DNA of 64,000 bases from Bacteroidota bacterium (GTDB taxonomy: Bacteria; Bacteroidota; Bacteroidia; JAHEXY01): NCBI GenBank assembly GCA_023251875.1, contig JAHEXY010000001.1:767881-831880 (forward strand), written 5' to 3'. A program made the position numbers and the translations under genes. The stretch's first letter is position 1. Every line of letters begins with the position of its first letter. Positions 8,745 through 16,425 of the stretch are shown piece after piece. The notes under the pieces were generated by a model. That model saw nothing but the letters and a program-made list of their open reading frames with translations, had not been told where the DNA came from and ran no database searches.

Positions 8745-9024
8745 ATTCTCTTTCTATTTTACAGATTTTTATTTTGTAGTGTTGATACCATTTTTCTTTA
8801 CCTAATTGTTGGGCTTGTTGGTGTGCGGGATTAGTTTTCCAATGTTTTATATCTTCTAAACTTTTCCAATAAGAAATGGTAATGCCAAAACCTTGTTCAT
8901 TTCTACAACTATTTACTCCTAAAAAGCCGGGCATGGTTTTAACCAATTCTTCCAAACGTAAATCCATTTCAGCATAACCGTCTGTATTTTTTGAATGTTG
9001 GGATGTGAAAATTACTGCGTACAT
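8731..9024 (-). CDS. Antibiotic biosynthesis monooxygenase (ABM) domain protein
   Basis: A 97-residue single ABM domain (dimeric alpha-beta barrel). Recognisable parts are YAVIFTSQHSKN at the N-terminus, LVKTMPGFLGVNSCRNEQGFGITISYWKSLEDIKHWK in the centre, and HQQAQQLGKEKWYQHYKIKICKIEREY. The SYWKS...W..N..H pattern is typical of the YgiN/heme-degrading-like sub-group widespread in Bacteroidota. Its 3' end overlaps ubiA by 14 bases, so the two are likely co-translated. A link with quinone chemistry is possible (YgiN acts on menadiol), but this is inference from position. Confidence 0.82.
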   Translation of the reverse strand: MYAVIFTSQHSKNTDGYAEMDLRLEELVKTMPGFLGVNSCRNEQGFGITISYWKSLEDIKHWKTNPAHQQAQQLGKEKWYQHYKIKICKIEREYEFN

Positions 9025-9070
9025 GAGATTTTGTTGGTTATTTGTTCTCGCTCTATTTATAAATGATTCT

Positions 9071-10255
9071 TCACTGACAATATAGAAGAGTCACTAATTC
9101 TTTTATTTCCTTTTCACTATTAAAGCTATGCAAACAAATGCGAATTCTTTCTTTTCCTTTTGGTACAGTAGGGCCTACTATAGCTCTTGCATCATAGCCT
9201 TTTTGTTGAATACTTAAGGCTAATGATTTTACGTTTTCGTTTCCTTCTATAATAATTGCTTGAATTGGACTAGAACTTGCTACAAAGTTTATAGCCTTTA
9301 TGCCCTCATCCAGTCCTTCTCCCTTGGGATAAGGGACGATTTGATAATTATCTATACATGCTAATAGCAAACTTTTAAAATGCTCAACATTCTTTTCTAA
9401 TTTTTGTTTCTGCTGTTTGTAATAATCTGTTTGTAAAAGTTCATAGGCACATTTTACAGCAATAAGGGAATGCATGGGTAATGCAGTAGTATAAATGAAT
9501 GAGCGAGCAAAATTGATGAGATAATTTCTTAACACTCCATCTCCAATTACAATACCTCCATGGCAACCCAATGCTTTGCCAAAAGTATGTATACGGGCCA
9601 ATACTTTATCTTGCAATCCAAGCTCTACAACTTTCCCTTCTCCTTTTTCGCCATAAACTCCTGTTGCATGGGCTTCGTCAACGAGTAATGCAGCATTGTA
9701 TTTTTCTGCTAATGCAGCCATCTCCTTTAATGGCGCTTCATCCCCATCCATGGAGTAAACAGATTCAACTGCAATAAAAATATTGCCTTGAGCTGTTTTT
9801 AATTTTTCTTCCAAATGACTTACATCATTATGCCTAAATGCATGTGTGTAGGCAATACCCATGCGCATGCCATCATGCACAGAGGCATGAATTAATGCAT
9901 CGTATAAAATGGTATCGCCTTTTTTTGCAATACAGGAAAACAATCCCACATTGGCATCATAGCCCGAATTAAAAATAAGTCCGGCCTCGGCTTTGTGAAA
10001 TTTTGCTATGTAGTTTTCTAAGTCTTCTGCAAAAGCAGAATTTCCACTTATCAAACGAGAACCTGTAGAGCCTATTCCCCCGTTGCCATAATAAGGAGAA
10101 TTAGTTATTGCCTCATCCAATTCTCGGCTTCTTGCAAATCCCAAATAATCATTAGAACAAAAATCAACAAGATTCTTTTTTACAGATAAATTTCTGAGAG
10201 AGCCTTCTGCGATTCTTTTTTGGAGGCCTTGGTTGAGGTTTTTGAGAATAGACAT
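9071..10255 (-). CDS. bioF: 8-amino-7-oxononanoate synthase-like PLP enzyme (BioF family)
   Basis: A 394-residue alpha-oxoamine synthase. BioF condenses pimeloyl-ACP or pimeloyl-CoA with L-alanine to start the biotin ring pathway. It shows VDFCSNDYLGFARSRE, GGIGSTGSRLISGNS, LIHASVHDGMR, DEAHATGVYGEKGEG and the PLP-lysine region IHTFGKALGCHGG. The family also includes KBL and SPT. The GSTGSRLISGN and TFGKALG forms and the presence of bioD nearby favour BioF. Near residues 306-317 the sequence PYPKGEGLDEG is encoded by a copy of the GGAGAGGG-type repeat that elsewhere lies between genes. It falls in the C-terminal domain and keeps the frame. Confidence 0.88.
   Translation of the reverse strand: MSILKNLNQGLQKRIAEGSLRNLSVKKNLVDFCSNDYLGFARSRELDEAITNSPYYGNGGIGSTGSRLISGNSAFAEDLENYIAKFHKAEAGLIFNSGYDANVGLFSCIAKKGDTILYDALIHASVHDGMRMGIAYTHAFRHNDVSHLEEKLKTAQGNIFIAVESVYSMDGDEAPLKEMAALAEKYNAALLVDEAHATGVYGEKGEGKVVELGLQDKVLARIHTFGKALGCHGGIVIGDGVLRNYLINFARSFIYTTALPMHSLIAVKCAYELLQTDYYKQQKQKLEKNVEHFKSLLLACIDNYQIVPYPKGEGLDEGIKAINFVASSSPIQAIIIEGNENVKSLALSIQQKGYDARAIVGPTVPKGKERIRICLHSFNSEKEIKELVTLLYCQ
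9302..9337 (-). repeat. GGAGAGGG-type repeat copy inside bioF
   Basis: Plus strand GCCCTCATCCAGTCCTTCTCCC-TT-GGGATAAGGGAC. Its complement reads CCCTTATCCCAAGGGAGAAGGACTGGATGAGGGC, with the same block order as the intergenic copy at 16368 (CCCTCTCCC, GGGAGAGGG, TTAGGGTGAGG). It encodes about 11 residues, PYPKGEGLDEG. Base changes relative to intergenic copies are compatible with an open frame. Confidence 0.7.
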
Positions 10256-10290
10256 AGGAATTTTAAGTGTAGTTTTTAGAAATTCCTAAT

Positions 10291-11703
10291 CTACGAATTC
10301 GCATTAATCACTTCAATCACCCTCAGATTTTCTTTTAGGACAGGCATGTATTCAAACATTTGTTCGCAGCGGGTTTTATCCATTTCTAATGCTCTTTCTA
10401 GAAATGAAAGGGCTTCTTTTTCTTTTCCATTGGAAATTAAATAACAAACCATTCTATAAACATAATCTGCATTAGCAGGAAATTTTTGAATGCCCACATC
10501 TAATATTTCAATGGCTTTTTCAATATCGGCTTGGTCAAAAAATAGGTTAGAATAATCGAGCCAAATGTCTTCATTATCGGGTGTTAATTCCAATACTTTT
10601 TTGTAGGCTGCATTGGCATTATCAATATTTCCGGTTTTGTTTTCTATTTCGGCAAGTATGTACCAAAATTCAGAATTGTCTTTACTTAAATGAACAGCTT
10701 TACGAACGTATTGTAAACTATCAGTTAATAGACCCTTGTTTTCATATACAATACCCATTCCTAACCACGCATCAGCAAAATCAGGGTCAAATTTGATTGA
10801 TTTATTGTAATATTCTATTGCTTTATCGTAATTCTCTAGCCTTTCGTAACATTCTCCTAATTGACAAAAAATTAATGAATCGGGCCCATCGTATTTTACG
10901 CTGCTTTTGTAATCAAGTATGGCCTCATCATATTTTTCCATATTCACATAAGCATTGGCTCTGTTGTAATAGGCAGCTCCAAACTTATCGTCAATGGCAA
11001 TGGCATAGCCATAAGCAGAAACAGCATCCTCGTATTTACCATTGTTGTTATATGAAATACCGAGATGATACCAAGCAAATTTATTGTAAGGATTATCGTC
11101 AATAAATTGATTTAAATAAGGAATGTATTCTTCTGCCTTACCTGATATATCATGGCAGATGGCAAGTTCTAATAATGTATCACTATCATCAGGATTTTCT
11201 TCTAATGTTTTTTTGAAGTAGATAATGGCCTGATCGTATTTCTCAATGGCTTTATATGCATAAGCAATATTTAAAAATACGATCTCCCTAGTATCAGAAT
11301 AGATGGCTGCTTTTTTATAATTCTCTATTGCCTTTTCGTATTGGCTTAATTGCTTGTGAACAAAACCTCGGGTTAAATAGATATCAGGATTGGATGGGTC
11401 AATGGCTTCGGCTTTATCCAATAATAAAAAACTAGCTTCTATTTCTTTGGGATGGTTTGAATTTAATGCTAAAATATGCGCTTCTCGTATTAGCATTTCG
11501 GCCGATCCGGGATGTTGTTTTTTTGCTAATTCAATAATTTTGGCTGCTTTTTCAAAACTCCCGGCTTCAACATGGTAATCAATTACACGTTCATAATCAC
11601 TTAAATCAAAGTAATATTGAGCTTTTCCTTCAAGCATGCTGTCAATTTTGGCAGCAACCTCGTTTATTTCTTCATTAAATCCAAAATCCTCATTTTCTTC
11701 CAT
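10291..11703 (-). CDS. TPR-repeat protein
   Basis: A 470-residue protein made almost entirely of tetratricopeptide repeats. From about residue 40 to 455 there are roughly twelve 34-residue units, with signatures such as YEKAIENYKKAAIY, YDQAIIYFKKTLEENP, YEDAVSAYGYAIAID and YDKAIEYYNKSIKFDP. There is no signal peptide or membrane segment, and the N-terminus is acidic (MEENEDFGFNEEINEV), so it is probably a cytoplasmic scaffold. Close relatives are common in Bacteroidota without a defined role. It lies 35 bases upstream of bioF, so it may be the first gene of the bioF transcription unit. Confidence 0.85.
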   Translation of the reverse strand: MEENEDFGFNEEINEVAAKIDSMLEGKAQYYFDLSDYERVIDYHVEAGSFEKAAKIIELAKKQHPGSAEMLIREAHILALNSNHPKEIEASFLLLDKAEAIDPSNPDIYLTRGFVHKQLSQYEKAIENYKKAAIYSDTREIVFLNIAYAYKAIEKYDQAIIYFKKTLEENPDDSDTLLELAICHDISGKAEEYIPYLNQFIDDNPYNKFAWYHLGISYNNNGKYEDAVSAYGYAIAIDDKFGAAYYNRANAYVNMEKYDEAILDYKSSVKYDGPDSLIFCQLGECYERLENYDKAIEYYNKSIKFDPDFADAWLGMGIVYENKGLLTDSLQYVRKAVHLSKDNSEFWYILAEIENKTGNIDNANAAYKKVLELTPDNEDIWLDYSNLFFDQADIEKAIEILDVGIQKFPANADYVYRMVCYLISNGKEKEALSFLERALEMDKTRCEQMFEYMPVLKENLRVIEVINANS

Positions 11704-11739
11704 CGCTTATTTTAATTGCGGTTTTTATCCTTCAATTCA

Positions 11740-11747
11740 CAAAAATA
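11740..11747 (-). promoter_or_regulatory. Bacteroidota -7 box (TATTTTTG) upstream of the TPR gene
   Basis: On the minus strand TATTTTTG matches TAnnTTTG and lies 36 bases before the ATG of the TPR gene. The region is AT-rich, so a chance match is possible. Confidence 0.35.
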
Positions 11748-11760
11748 CAAATATTTTTTA

Positions 11761-11797
11761 TGACCTCACTCCATCCCTCTCCTTGAAAAAAGAGAGC
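11761..11797. repeat. GGAGAGGG-type repeat fused to the DoxX-like remnant
   Basis: TGACCTCACTCCATCCCTCTCCTTGAAAAAAGAGAGC has the flank and left arm of the family (ACCTCACnCCnTCCCTCTCC) with a degenerate right arm. It continues directly into the DoxX-like remnant, so the repeat replaces what would have been the rest of that gene. Confidence 0.65.
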
Positions 11798-11925
11798 GAT
11801 GATGCCCAACGTTTTTGCAACTCCAAGAAATGGAATGATGTAATTGGGATAGTCGCCCAAGTCACTCATAAATTATACTGCATCAGGAACTACAAGAATG
11901 TTTCGGATTGCCGAGAAAAAATTAT
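11791..11925 (-). pseudogene. Remnant of a DoxX-like membrane protein gene
   Basis: Not in the ORF track. One minus-strand frame reads FFSAIRNILVVPDAV, then a TAA stop, then FMSDLGDYPNYIIPFLGVAKTLGIIAL. This closely follows the N-terminal half of DoxX-like (DUF417/SphX-type) membrane proteins, which typically have SAIPNI, then LGYPxYLLPFLGVAKLLGIIAIL. The stop falls where a lysine or glutamate codon would be expected (TAA at plus 11873-11875). At the 3' side the frame runs into a GGAGAGGG-type repeat and is lost, and no proper start precedes it. I therefore read it as a decayed, truncated gene. The family assignment rests on motif memory only. Confidence 0.6.
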
Positions 11926-12108
11926 GTTTGCGCACGTTAGGTGCATGGCTATTTCATAAATTATTTGTTTTGTTTTCTAGTTTAAAATTATTTGATGAAA
12001 ATAGAAAAGATAATTTGAAGTTTTTAAAATATAGACTGTAGTAATTTTTAAGTTTGAGTTTCAAGAGTTTTATAGAGCTATAGGCTCGATTCATGATATG
12101 AAACGTTC

Positions 12109-12513
12109 TTAGTTATAAAAGAAGAAGAAAAAAAATAAAATAGCTTTTTCTTTATCAACGCCATCAAAGCGTCCTAAAGTAGAACCGGAAGAATCATAAA
12201 CATAATTACCATCAATCCTGCCTAATGTGCTTCCTGAACCATCATAAACGTAATTACCATCAATCCTACCCATAGTACTTCCACTTCCATTGTAAACGTA
12301 ATTTCCATCAACTCTACCAATTGTGCTACCACTACCATCATAAATATAATTACCATCAATTCTGCCAATAGTACTTCCTGAAGCATTGTACACATAATTT
12401 CCATCAATGCGGCCAGCAGTACTACCTGAACTATTATAAAGGTATTGTGCAAATGAGCTTAAAGATGAAAATAAGAATACCATTGCAACAATAAGTTTGT
12501 AGATGTAATTCAT
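12109..12513 (-). CDS. Secreted protein of six 16-residue GRIDGN repeats
   Basis: A 134-residue protein with a signal peptide (about residues 1-22, ending SSFAQ). Six tandem repeats of 16 residues follow, of the form Y-x-Y-(N/D)-x-S-G-S-T-x-G-R-(I/V)-D-G-N, at residues 24-119. A short tail ends in a run of seven phenylalanines encoded by an A/G-rich tract. The repeats have conserved Gly and Asp at fixed spacing, consistent with a beta-solenoid or beta-hairpin stack on the cell surface. Function is unknown. The repeats are 48 bases long and well conserved at DNA level, which favours recent expansion or contraction. The poly-Phe end is odd and may reflect a frameshift near the 3' end. Confidence 0.65.
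   Translation of the reverse strand: MNYIYKLIVAMVFLFSSLSSFAQYLYNSSGSTAGRIDGNYVYNASGSTIGRIDGNYIYDGSGSTIGRVDGNYVYNGSGSTMGRIDGNYVYDGSGSTLGRIDGNYVYDSSGSTLGRFDGVDKEKAILFFFFFFYN
12157..12444 (-). repeat. Six 48-bp tandem repeats within the GRIDGN gene
   Basis: Six direct copies of a 48-bp unit (for example ACCATCAATCCTGCCTAATG on the plus strand), one per 16-residue protein repeat. Differences are mostly at synonymous or variable positions. Confidence 0.85.
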
Positions 12514-13094
12514 AGTTTTAAAATTTATGGTTGATAAACAAATATAGAAGGGTTTTTTAGAAATAACAAAATACTATTCTCATTCTTTCTCGTTTGGAGA
12601 TAGACAGGATACAACGTTATTATTGTAAATTGATATTGCCGCACATTTAGATGCAGATTGTGGCCTTTTTGTAAGTAAGCAAGCTATTTGGAAAAAGGTA
12701 GATATTCCTTGTGAATGTTTTAAAAAAAATATTGGCCGAAATTATTACAAGTAAAATGCTACTATTACCAGTTACCCAACCGGAGTATCTATAGGTAGAG
12801 CTTATTTTAGGTAATTCAGTTTACAGATTTTTCAATTGCTATTTTCACAATTGATAGGGGGTATCTCATACATATAAAAATTAAGTTATAAGAATTGATT
12901 TTTTATATGTAAGCATGCAATTAATATGAGGTGAGTTTCATAAAATAGTAGATTAATAATAATTATACCTACATTGCCTTACAAACAATAGATGCTTCTT
13001 GTATTCTAGGTTTTCCTCCCGAGCTTCTAGCCTATAGCGTTATTGTTATTTATAGCCTTTCTAAATTTTAATTATTTTTTAAAAAATATTTTTT
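12514..13094. other. Intergenic region without a supportable gene
   Basis: About 580 bases between the GRIDGN gene and the desaturase. It contains an inverted repeat TACATATAAAAA (12869-12880) / TTTTTATATGTA (ending 12911) with a loop of about 18-19 bases. Two start-less frames, one ending GVSIGRAYFR and stop near 12813, may be gene debris. No frame over 50 codons has a start and family features. Confidence 0.5.
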
Positions 13095-14174
13095 ATGGCA
13101 AAAACATTAAAGTTTATCAATAAAGATAAACAACAATACATGGCTACTCTGCGAAAAAACGTAAACGATTATTTTAAAGAAAAAGGGATTTCCCCAAAAG
13201 GAGGTTGGAAAATAATTTTAAAATCAATTATAATGATGACTATTTATATAGCACCATTTATAATAATGTTAACGGTAAACATGAGCGCATGGATAATGCT
13301 ACCCATGATTATACTTATGGGAATAGGCATGGCAGGCATAGGCATGTCGGTTATGCATGAGGGTGTACATGGTTCTTCATCAAGCAAAGGTTGGGTGAAT
13401 AAATTATTAGGGGGCAGTATGTACACGCTCGGAAGCAATGTTTTTAATTGGAAAATTCAACATAATATTTTGCATCATTCATTTACCAATATTGATGGTT
13501 ATGATGAAGATATTCAATCACGGGTAATTATTCGTTTATCTAAACATGCCCCACTTTGGAAAATTCATCGTTTTCAGTACATCTATGCTTTTTTCTTATA
13601 CAGCCTACTAACCATAAATAGAATGGTTGGAGATTTCAAATTATTTTGGGCATATAATAAAGCCGGATTTGCAAAACAACATCAAGTAAAACCTGCCATA
13701 GAATACATGTATATGATTGCTGCAAAAGCAATCTATTTATTTATTACAATTGGCTTGCCTTTGCTATTAACAAATTTGGCTTGGTGGCAGGTATTGCTTG
13801 GTTTTTTTATCATGCATTTAGTTGCAGGTGCAATAATGAGTACAGTTTTTCAAATGGCGCATCAAGTAGAGGGGCTTGTTCAGCCATTACCCAATTCAGA
13901 TGGAAATATTGAAAACGAATGGGCTACGCATCAAATGTACACAACCGCTAATTTTTCTAGAAACAATCGTTTTTTAAGCTGGTTTGTTGGCGGACTCAAT
14001 TTTCAAATTGAGCACCATCTTTTCCCAAATATTAATCATATTCATTATAGAAACATTTCTGTAATTGTTGAAAAAACCGCTTATGATTTTGGTTTACCCT
14101 ACATTAAAAATGCAAGTTTTAGGCAGGCTTTTGTTTCTCATGTAAGAACATTAAAGGCATTGGGTAGGAGATAA
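13095..14174 (+). CDS. Fatty acid desaturase, front-end type (acyl-CoA/acyl-lipid)
   Basis: A 359-residue membrane di-iron desaturase. Three histidine boxes are present: HEGVH (residues 88-92), HNILHH (123-128) and the C-terminal QIEHHLFP. The glutamine in place of the first His of the third box is the mark of front-end (delta-5/6-like, linoleoyl-CoA desaturase) enzymes. No cytochrome b5 domain is fused. Hydrophobic segments at about 42-84 and 205-260 fit the four-helix topology. It probably adjusts membrane lipid unsaturation. The gene stands alone, ended by a long perfect inverted repeat. Confidence 0.9.
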   Translation: MAKTLKFINKDKQQYMATLRKNVNDYFKEKGISPKGGWKIILKSIIMMTIYIAPFIIMLTVNMSAWIMLPMIILMGIGMAGIGMSVMHEGVHGSSSSKGWVNKLLGGSMYTLGSNVFNWKIQHNILHHSFTNIDGYDEDIQSRVIIRLSKHAPLWKIHRFQYIYAFFLYSLLTINRMVGDFKLFWAYNKAGFAKQHQVKPAIEYMYMIAAKAIYLFITIGLPLLLTNLAWWQVLLGFFIMHLVAGAIMSTVFQMAHQVEGLVQPLPNSDGNIENEWATHQMYTTANFSRNNRFLSWFVGGLNFQIEHHLFPNINHIHYRNISVIVEKTAYDFGLPYIKNASFRQAFVSHVRTLKALGRR

Positions 14175-14180
14175 ATTATT

Positions 14181-14229
14181 GACATTCAAATTTGTCAAGA
14201 CAATAGTCGTCTTGACAAATTTGAATGTC
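14181..14229. terminator. Perfect 21-bp inverted repeat between convergent genes
   Basis: GACATTCAAATTTGTCAAGAC (14181-14201) and its exact complement GTCTTGACAAATTTGAATGTC (14209-14229) are separated by 7 bases. It lies 6 bases after the desaturase stop and 18 before the convergent aminopeptidase stop, a position fitting a shared bidirectional terminator. The stem is unusually long and lacks a T-run. Confidence 0.75.
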
Positions 14230-14247
14230 ACTTATGTAGGTTCTTTT

Positions 14248-15567
14248 CTATAAACTTTCCACTAATTTTTTTTCTGCCATTAACTCTTCAATTTCCTCAG
14301 GCTCTAATGGAATATTCTTCATCAAATCAATATTGCCTTTTTCTGTAATTAAAATATTATTTTCTAGTCGAATTCCTAAACCTTCTTCTCTTATATAAAT
14401 ACCCGGCTCGCAAGTAAATACCATACCTGCTTCAAATGGGCGTTGAAAATTGCCAACGTCATGTACATCAAGACCTAGGAAGTGAGAGGCATTATGCATA
14501 AAATATCTTTTATATAATGGGGCTTCATGGTTTTGTTTTTTTACTTCATCAGCTTTTAATAAGCCTAGTTTTATTAGTTCTTCTTGCATTAATAATCCAA
14601 CTTCTTTTTCATATTCAGTAGCAGTATTACCAACAATCAATTTACTTGTAGCAAATTTCATTACTCGTAATACTGCATTGTAAACTTCTTTTTGTCGTTT
14701 ACTAAATTTTCCGTTTACTGGTAATGCACGCGTAAGATCAGAAGCATAATTAGCATATTCCGCAGCTACATCTAACAATAATATATCTCCCTCTTTACAA
14801 ACTTTGTTATTATTAATGTAATGCAAAATGCAAGAATCTGCACCGGATGCAATAATTGGTCCGTATGCAAAACCTCTAGAGCGATTTTTTAAAAATTCAT
14901 GGCTAAACTCAGCTTCAATTTCATATTCAGTAACACCCGGTTTTACAAATTTTAAAATTCTTCTAAACCCTTTTTCTGTAATATTACAAGCATGTTTAAT
15001 TAGTTCTACTTCTTTATTTGTTTTAATTGCTCTTAAGTGTTGCATTAAAATGGCTGAACGTTCATAATGATGCAAAGGATATTTTTCTCTACACCATTTA
15101 ATAAAACGGGCATCTCTAGTTTCTACCTCTACTATAGCACGGCCATGTTCATTAGTATTTAAATAAACATGATCACAACGCCCCATAAGCAAATTAAAAA
15201 TACTCTCAAATTGGTCGAGCCAGAATATTGTTTTGATTCCGGAAGTTTGTATAGCTTGTTCTTTATTTAATTTAGCTCCATGCCAAACCGCTATTTCTTC
15301 ATTGGTTTCTCTTAAAAATAATACCTCTCTGTATTTTTCGTCTTTGCAATCAGGAAAAAGGAGTAAAATACTTTCTTCTTGATCTACCCCAGATAAATAA
15401 AACAAATCGTTGTTTTGACGAAATGCCATAATGCCATCAGCATTGGTAGGCATTATATCATTTGAATTAAAAACCGCTAATGAATTGGGTTTTAGTTTTG
15501 CAATAAAACGTTTGCGCGTTTCAATAAAAAGAGCGGAATCAATTGGTAGATAGCGAGTGTTTGCCAT
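14248..15567 (-). CDS. pepP: Xaa-Pro aminopeptidase (M24B)
   Basis: Aminopeptidase P removes an N-terminal residue preceding proline. The 439-residue protein has the N-terminal creatinase-like domain (FNSNDIMPTNADGIMAFRQNNDLFYLSGV). The pita-bread catalytic domain carries its dinuclear metal ligands in LLLDVAAEYANYASDLTR (two Asp), HNASHFLGLDVHDVG (His), TCEPGIYI (Glu) and GIRLENNILIT (Glu). Length and motif order are those of the PepP sub-group. There is no signal peptide, so it is cytoplasmic. It diverges from sdhC across a promoter-containing gap of about 115 bases. Confidence 0.94.
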   Translation of the reverse strand: MANTRYLPIDSALFIETRKRFIAKLKPNSLAVFNSNDIMPTNADGIMAFRQNNDLFYLSGVDQEESILLLFPDCKDEKYREVLFLRETNEEIAVWHGAKLNKEQAIQTSGIKTIFWLDQFESIFNLLMGRCDHVYLNTNEHGRAIVEVETRDARFIKWCREKYPLHHYERSAILMQHLRAIKTNKEVELIKHACNITEKGFRRILKFVKPGVTEYEIEAEFSHEFLKNRSRGFAYGPIIASGADSCILHYINNNKVCKEGDILLLDVAAEYANYASDLTRALPVNGKFSKRQKEVYNAVLRVMKFATSKLIVGNTATEYEKEVGLLMQEELIKLGLLKADEVKKQNHEAPLYKRYFMHNASHFLGLDVHDVGNFQRPFEAGMVFTCEPGIYIREEGLGIRLENNILITEKGNIDLMKNIPLEPEEIEELMAEKKLVESL

Positions 15568-15626
15568 AAATATAATTTTATTTGAGAAGTATGATTTTAA
15601 TACTTGATATAATAGTTCTAAAAATT

Positions 15627-15634
15627 TACATTTG
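15627..15634 (+). promoter_or_regulatory. Bacteroidota -7 box (TACATTTG) upstream of sdhC
   Basis: TACATTTG matches TAnnTTTG, 49 bases before the sdhC ATG, in the divergent gap with pepP. It is the likely promoter of the sdh operon. Confidence 0.5.
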
Positions 15635-15683
15635 TTTTGATTTTTAACAAAGTTAATTTTTTTTAAGATAAATTTTTATAAAG

Positions 15684-16352
15684 ATGGCACAATCTACTTT
15701 CGCTGATTTTTTTACTTCTTCCATTGGCCGCAAATTTATTGTTGGCATTACAGGGCTATTTCTAATTAGTTTTTTGGTGGTGCATTGTGCCATTAATGCA
15801 TGCATTTTTGTAAATGATGGTGGGTTATTGTTTAATGCTGCCGCAGAATTTATGGCTACCAACATTATCATCCGCATTATGGAAGTAGTTCTATTTTTAG
15901 GTCTTATAGCACATATTTTTCAATCTTTAATGTTAGCCAGATTAAATGATAAAGCTCGCCCTGTAAAATATCAAGTAAGTGGAGAAAATCATAATAGTAA
16001 ATGGTATTCGCGCTCCATGCCTATTTTGGGTTTGTTGATATTAATGTTTTTAATTATTCATCTCAATCATTTCTGGGTTGAAACTCGTTTTACAGGTTTG
16101 GATGAGCCTACTCTTTATGATGAAATGAAAGAAACTTTTGAACATTGGTGGTGGGTTGTTGTGTATGATTTATCTATGATTGCATTATCATATCATCTTA
16201 TGCATGGTTTTCAATCAGCATTTCAAACAATGGGATGGAATAATCCTAAATATACACCAATCATTAAAAACGTTGGATTATGTTTTTCAATCATAATACC
16301 ATTAATTTTCGCTTTAATGCCATTGGCAATGTATTTTAATATTATCAAATAA
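15684..16352 (+). CDS. sdhC: Succinate dehydrogenase/fumarate reductase cytochrome b558 subunit
   Basis: This is the membrane anchor of complex II, passing electrons between the SdhB iron-sulfur chain and menaquinone. The 222 residues contain five hydrophobic segments (about 18-40, 62-85, 110-130, 155-175 and 195-218). Candidate heme-ligand histidines lie in VVHCAINA, LIAHIFQSL, LIIHLNHFW and YHLMHGF. This is the single-subunit, di-heme type B arrangement found in Bacteroidota, and no sdhD is present. The first residues, MAQSTFADFFTSSIGRKFIVGITGLFL, are highly characteristic. sdhA follows after 73 bases that hold a GGAGAGGG-type repeat. Confidence 0.95.
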   Translation: MAQSTFADFFTSSIGRKFIVGITGLFLISFLVVHCAINACIFVNDGGLLFNAAAEFMATNIIIRIMEVVLFLGLIAHIFQSLMLARLNDKARPVKYQVSGENHNSKWYSRSMPILGLLILMFLIIHLNHFWVETRFTGLDEPTLYDEMKETFEHWWWVVVYDLSMIALSYHLMHGFQSAFQTMGWNNPKYTPIIKNVGLCFSIIIPLIFALMPLAMYFNIIK

Positions 16353-16367
16353 TTCTTCAAAAAATAT

Positions 16368-16409
16368 TCCAAACCTCCCTCTCCCTTGGGAGAGGGTTAG
16401 GGTGAGGTC
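16368..16409. repeat. GGAGAGGG-type hairpin repeat between sdhC and sdhA
   Basis: TTCCAAACCTCCCTCTCCC-TT-GGGAGAGGGTTAGGGTGAGGT. The core is a 9 bp stem with a 2-base centre. It lies 15 bases after the sdhC stop and 16 bases before the sdhA ATG, so it sits inside the operon transcript and could affect processing or relative expression. Confidence 0.85.
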
Positions 16410-16425
16410 ATAAAACAATAATATT

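Noticed and set aside
11803-11947. attC-like ends: GCCCAAC at 11806 region and GTTAGGT near 11936
   Set aside because: These match the RYYYAAC/GTTRRRY core of integron attC sites, but the left one encodes part of the conserved TLGI of the DoxX-like remnant, no integrase or cassette array is near, and the inner sites are missing. Coincidence is more likely.
11636-11959. ORF of 107 residues on the plus strand
   Set aside because: It is antisense to the start of the TPR gene and then runs through a repeat and the DoxX-like remnant. It has no family features.
12222-12452. 76-residue ORF in the GRIDGN repeat region, other frame
   Set aside because: It is an alternative frame of the 48-bp repeats (MMVVVAQLVELME-type low complexity), lacking a signal peptide.
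12633-12752. Frame reading AAHLDADCGLFVSKQAIWKKVDIPCECFKKNIGRNYYK
   Set aside because: No start codon, no family, and no conserved neighbour; it could be gene debris, but nothing supports a call.
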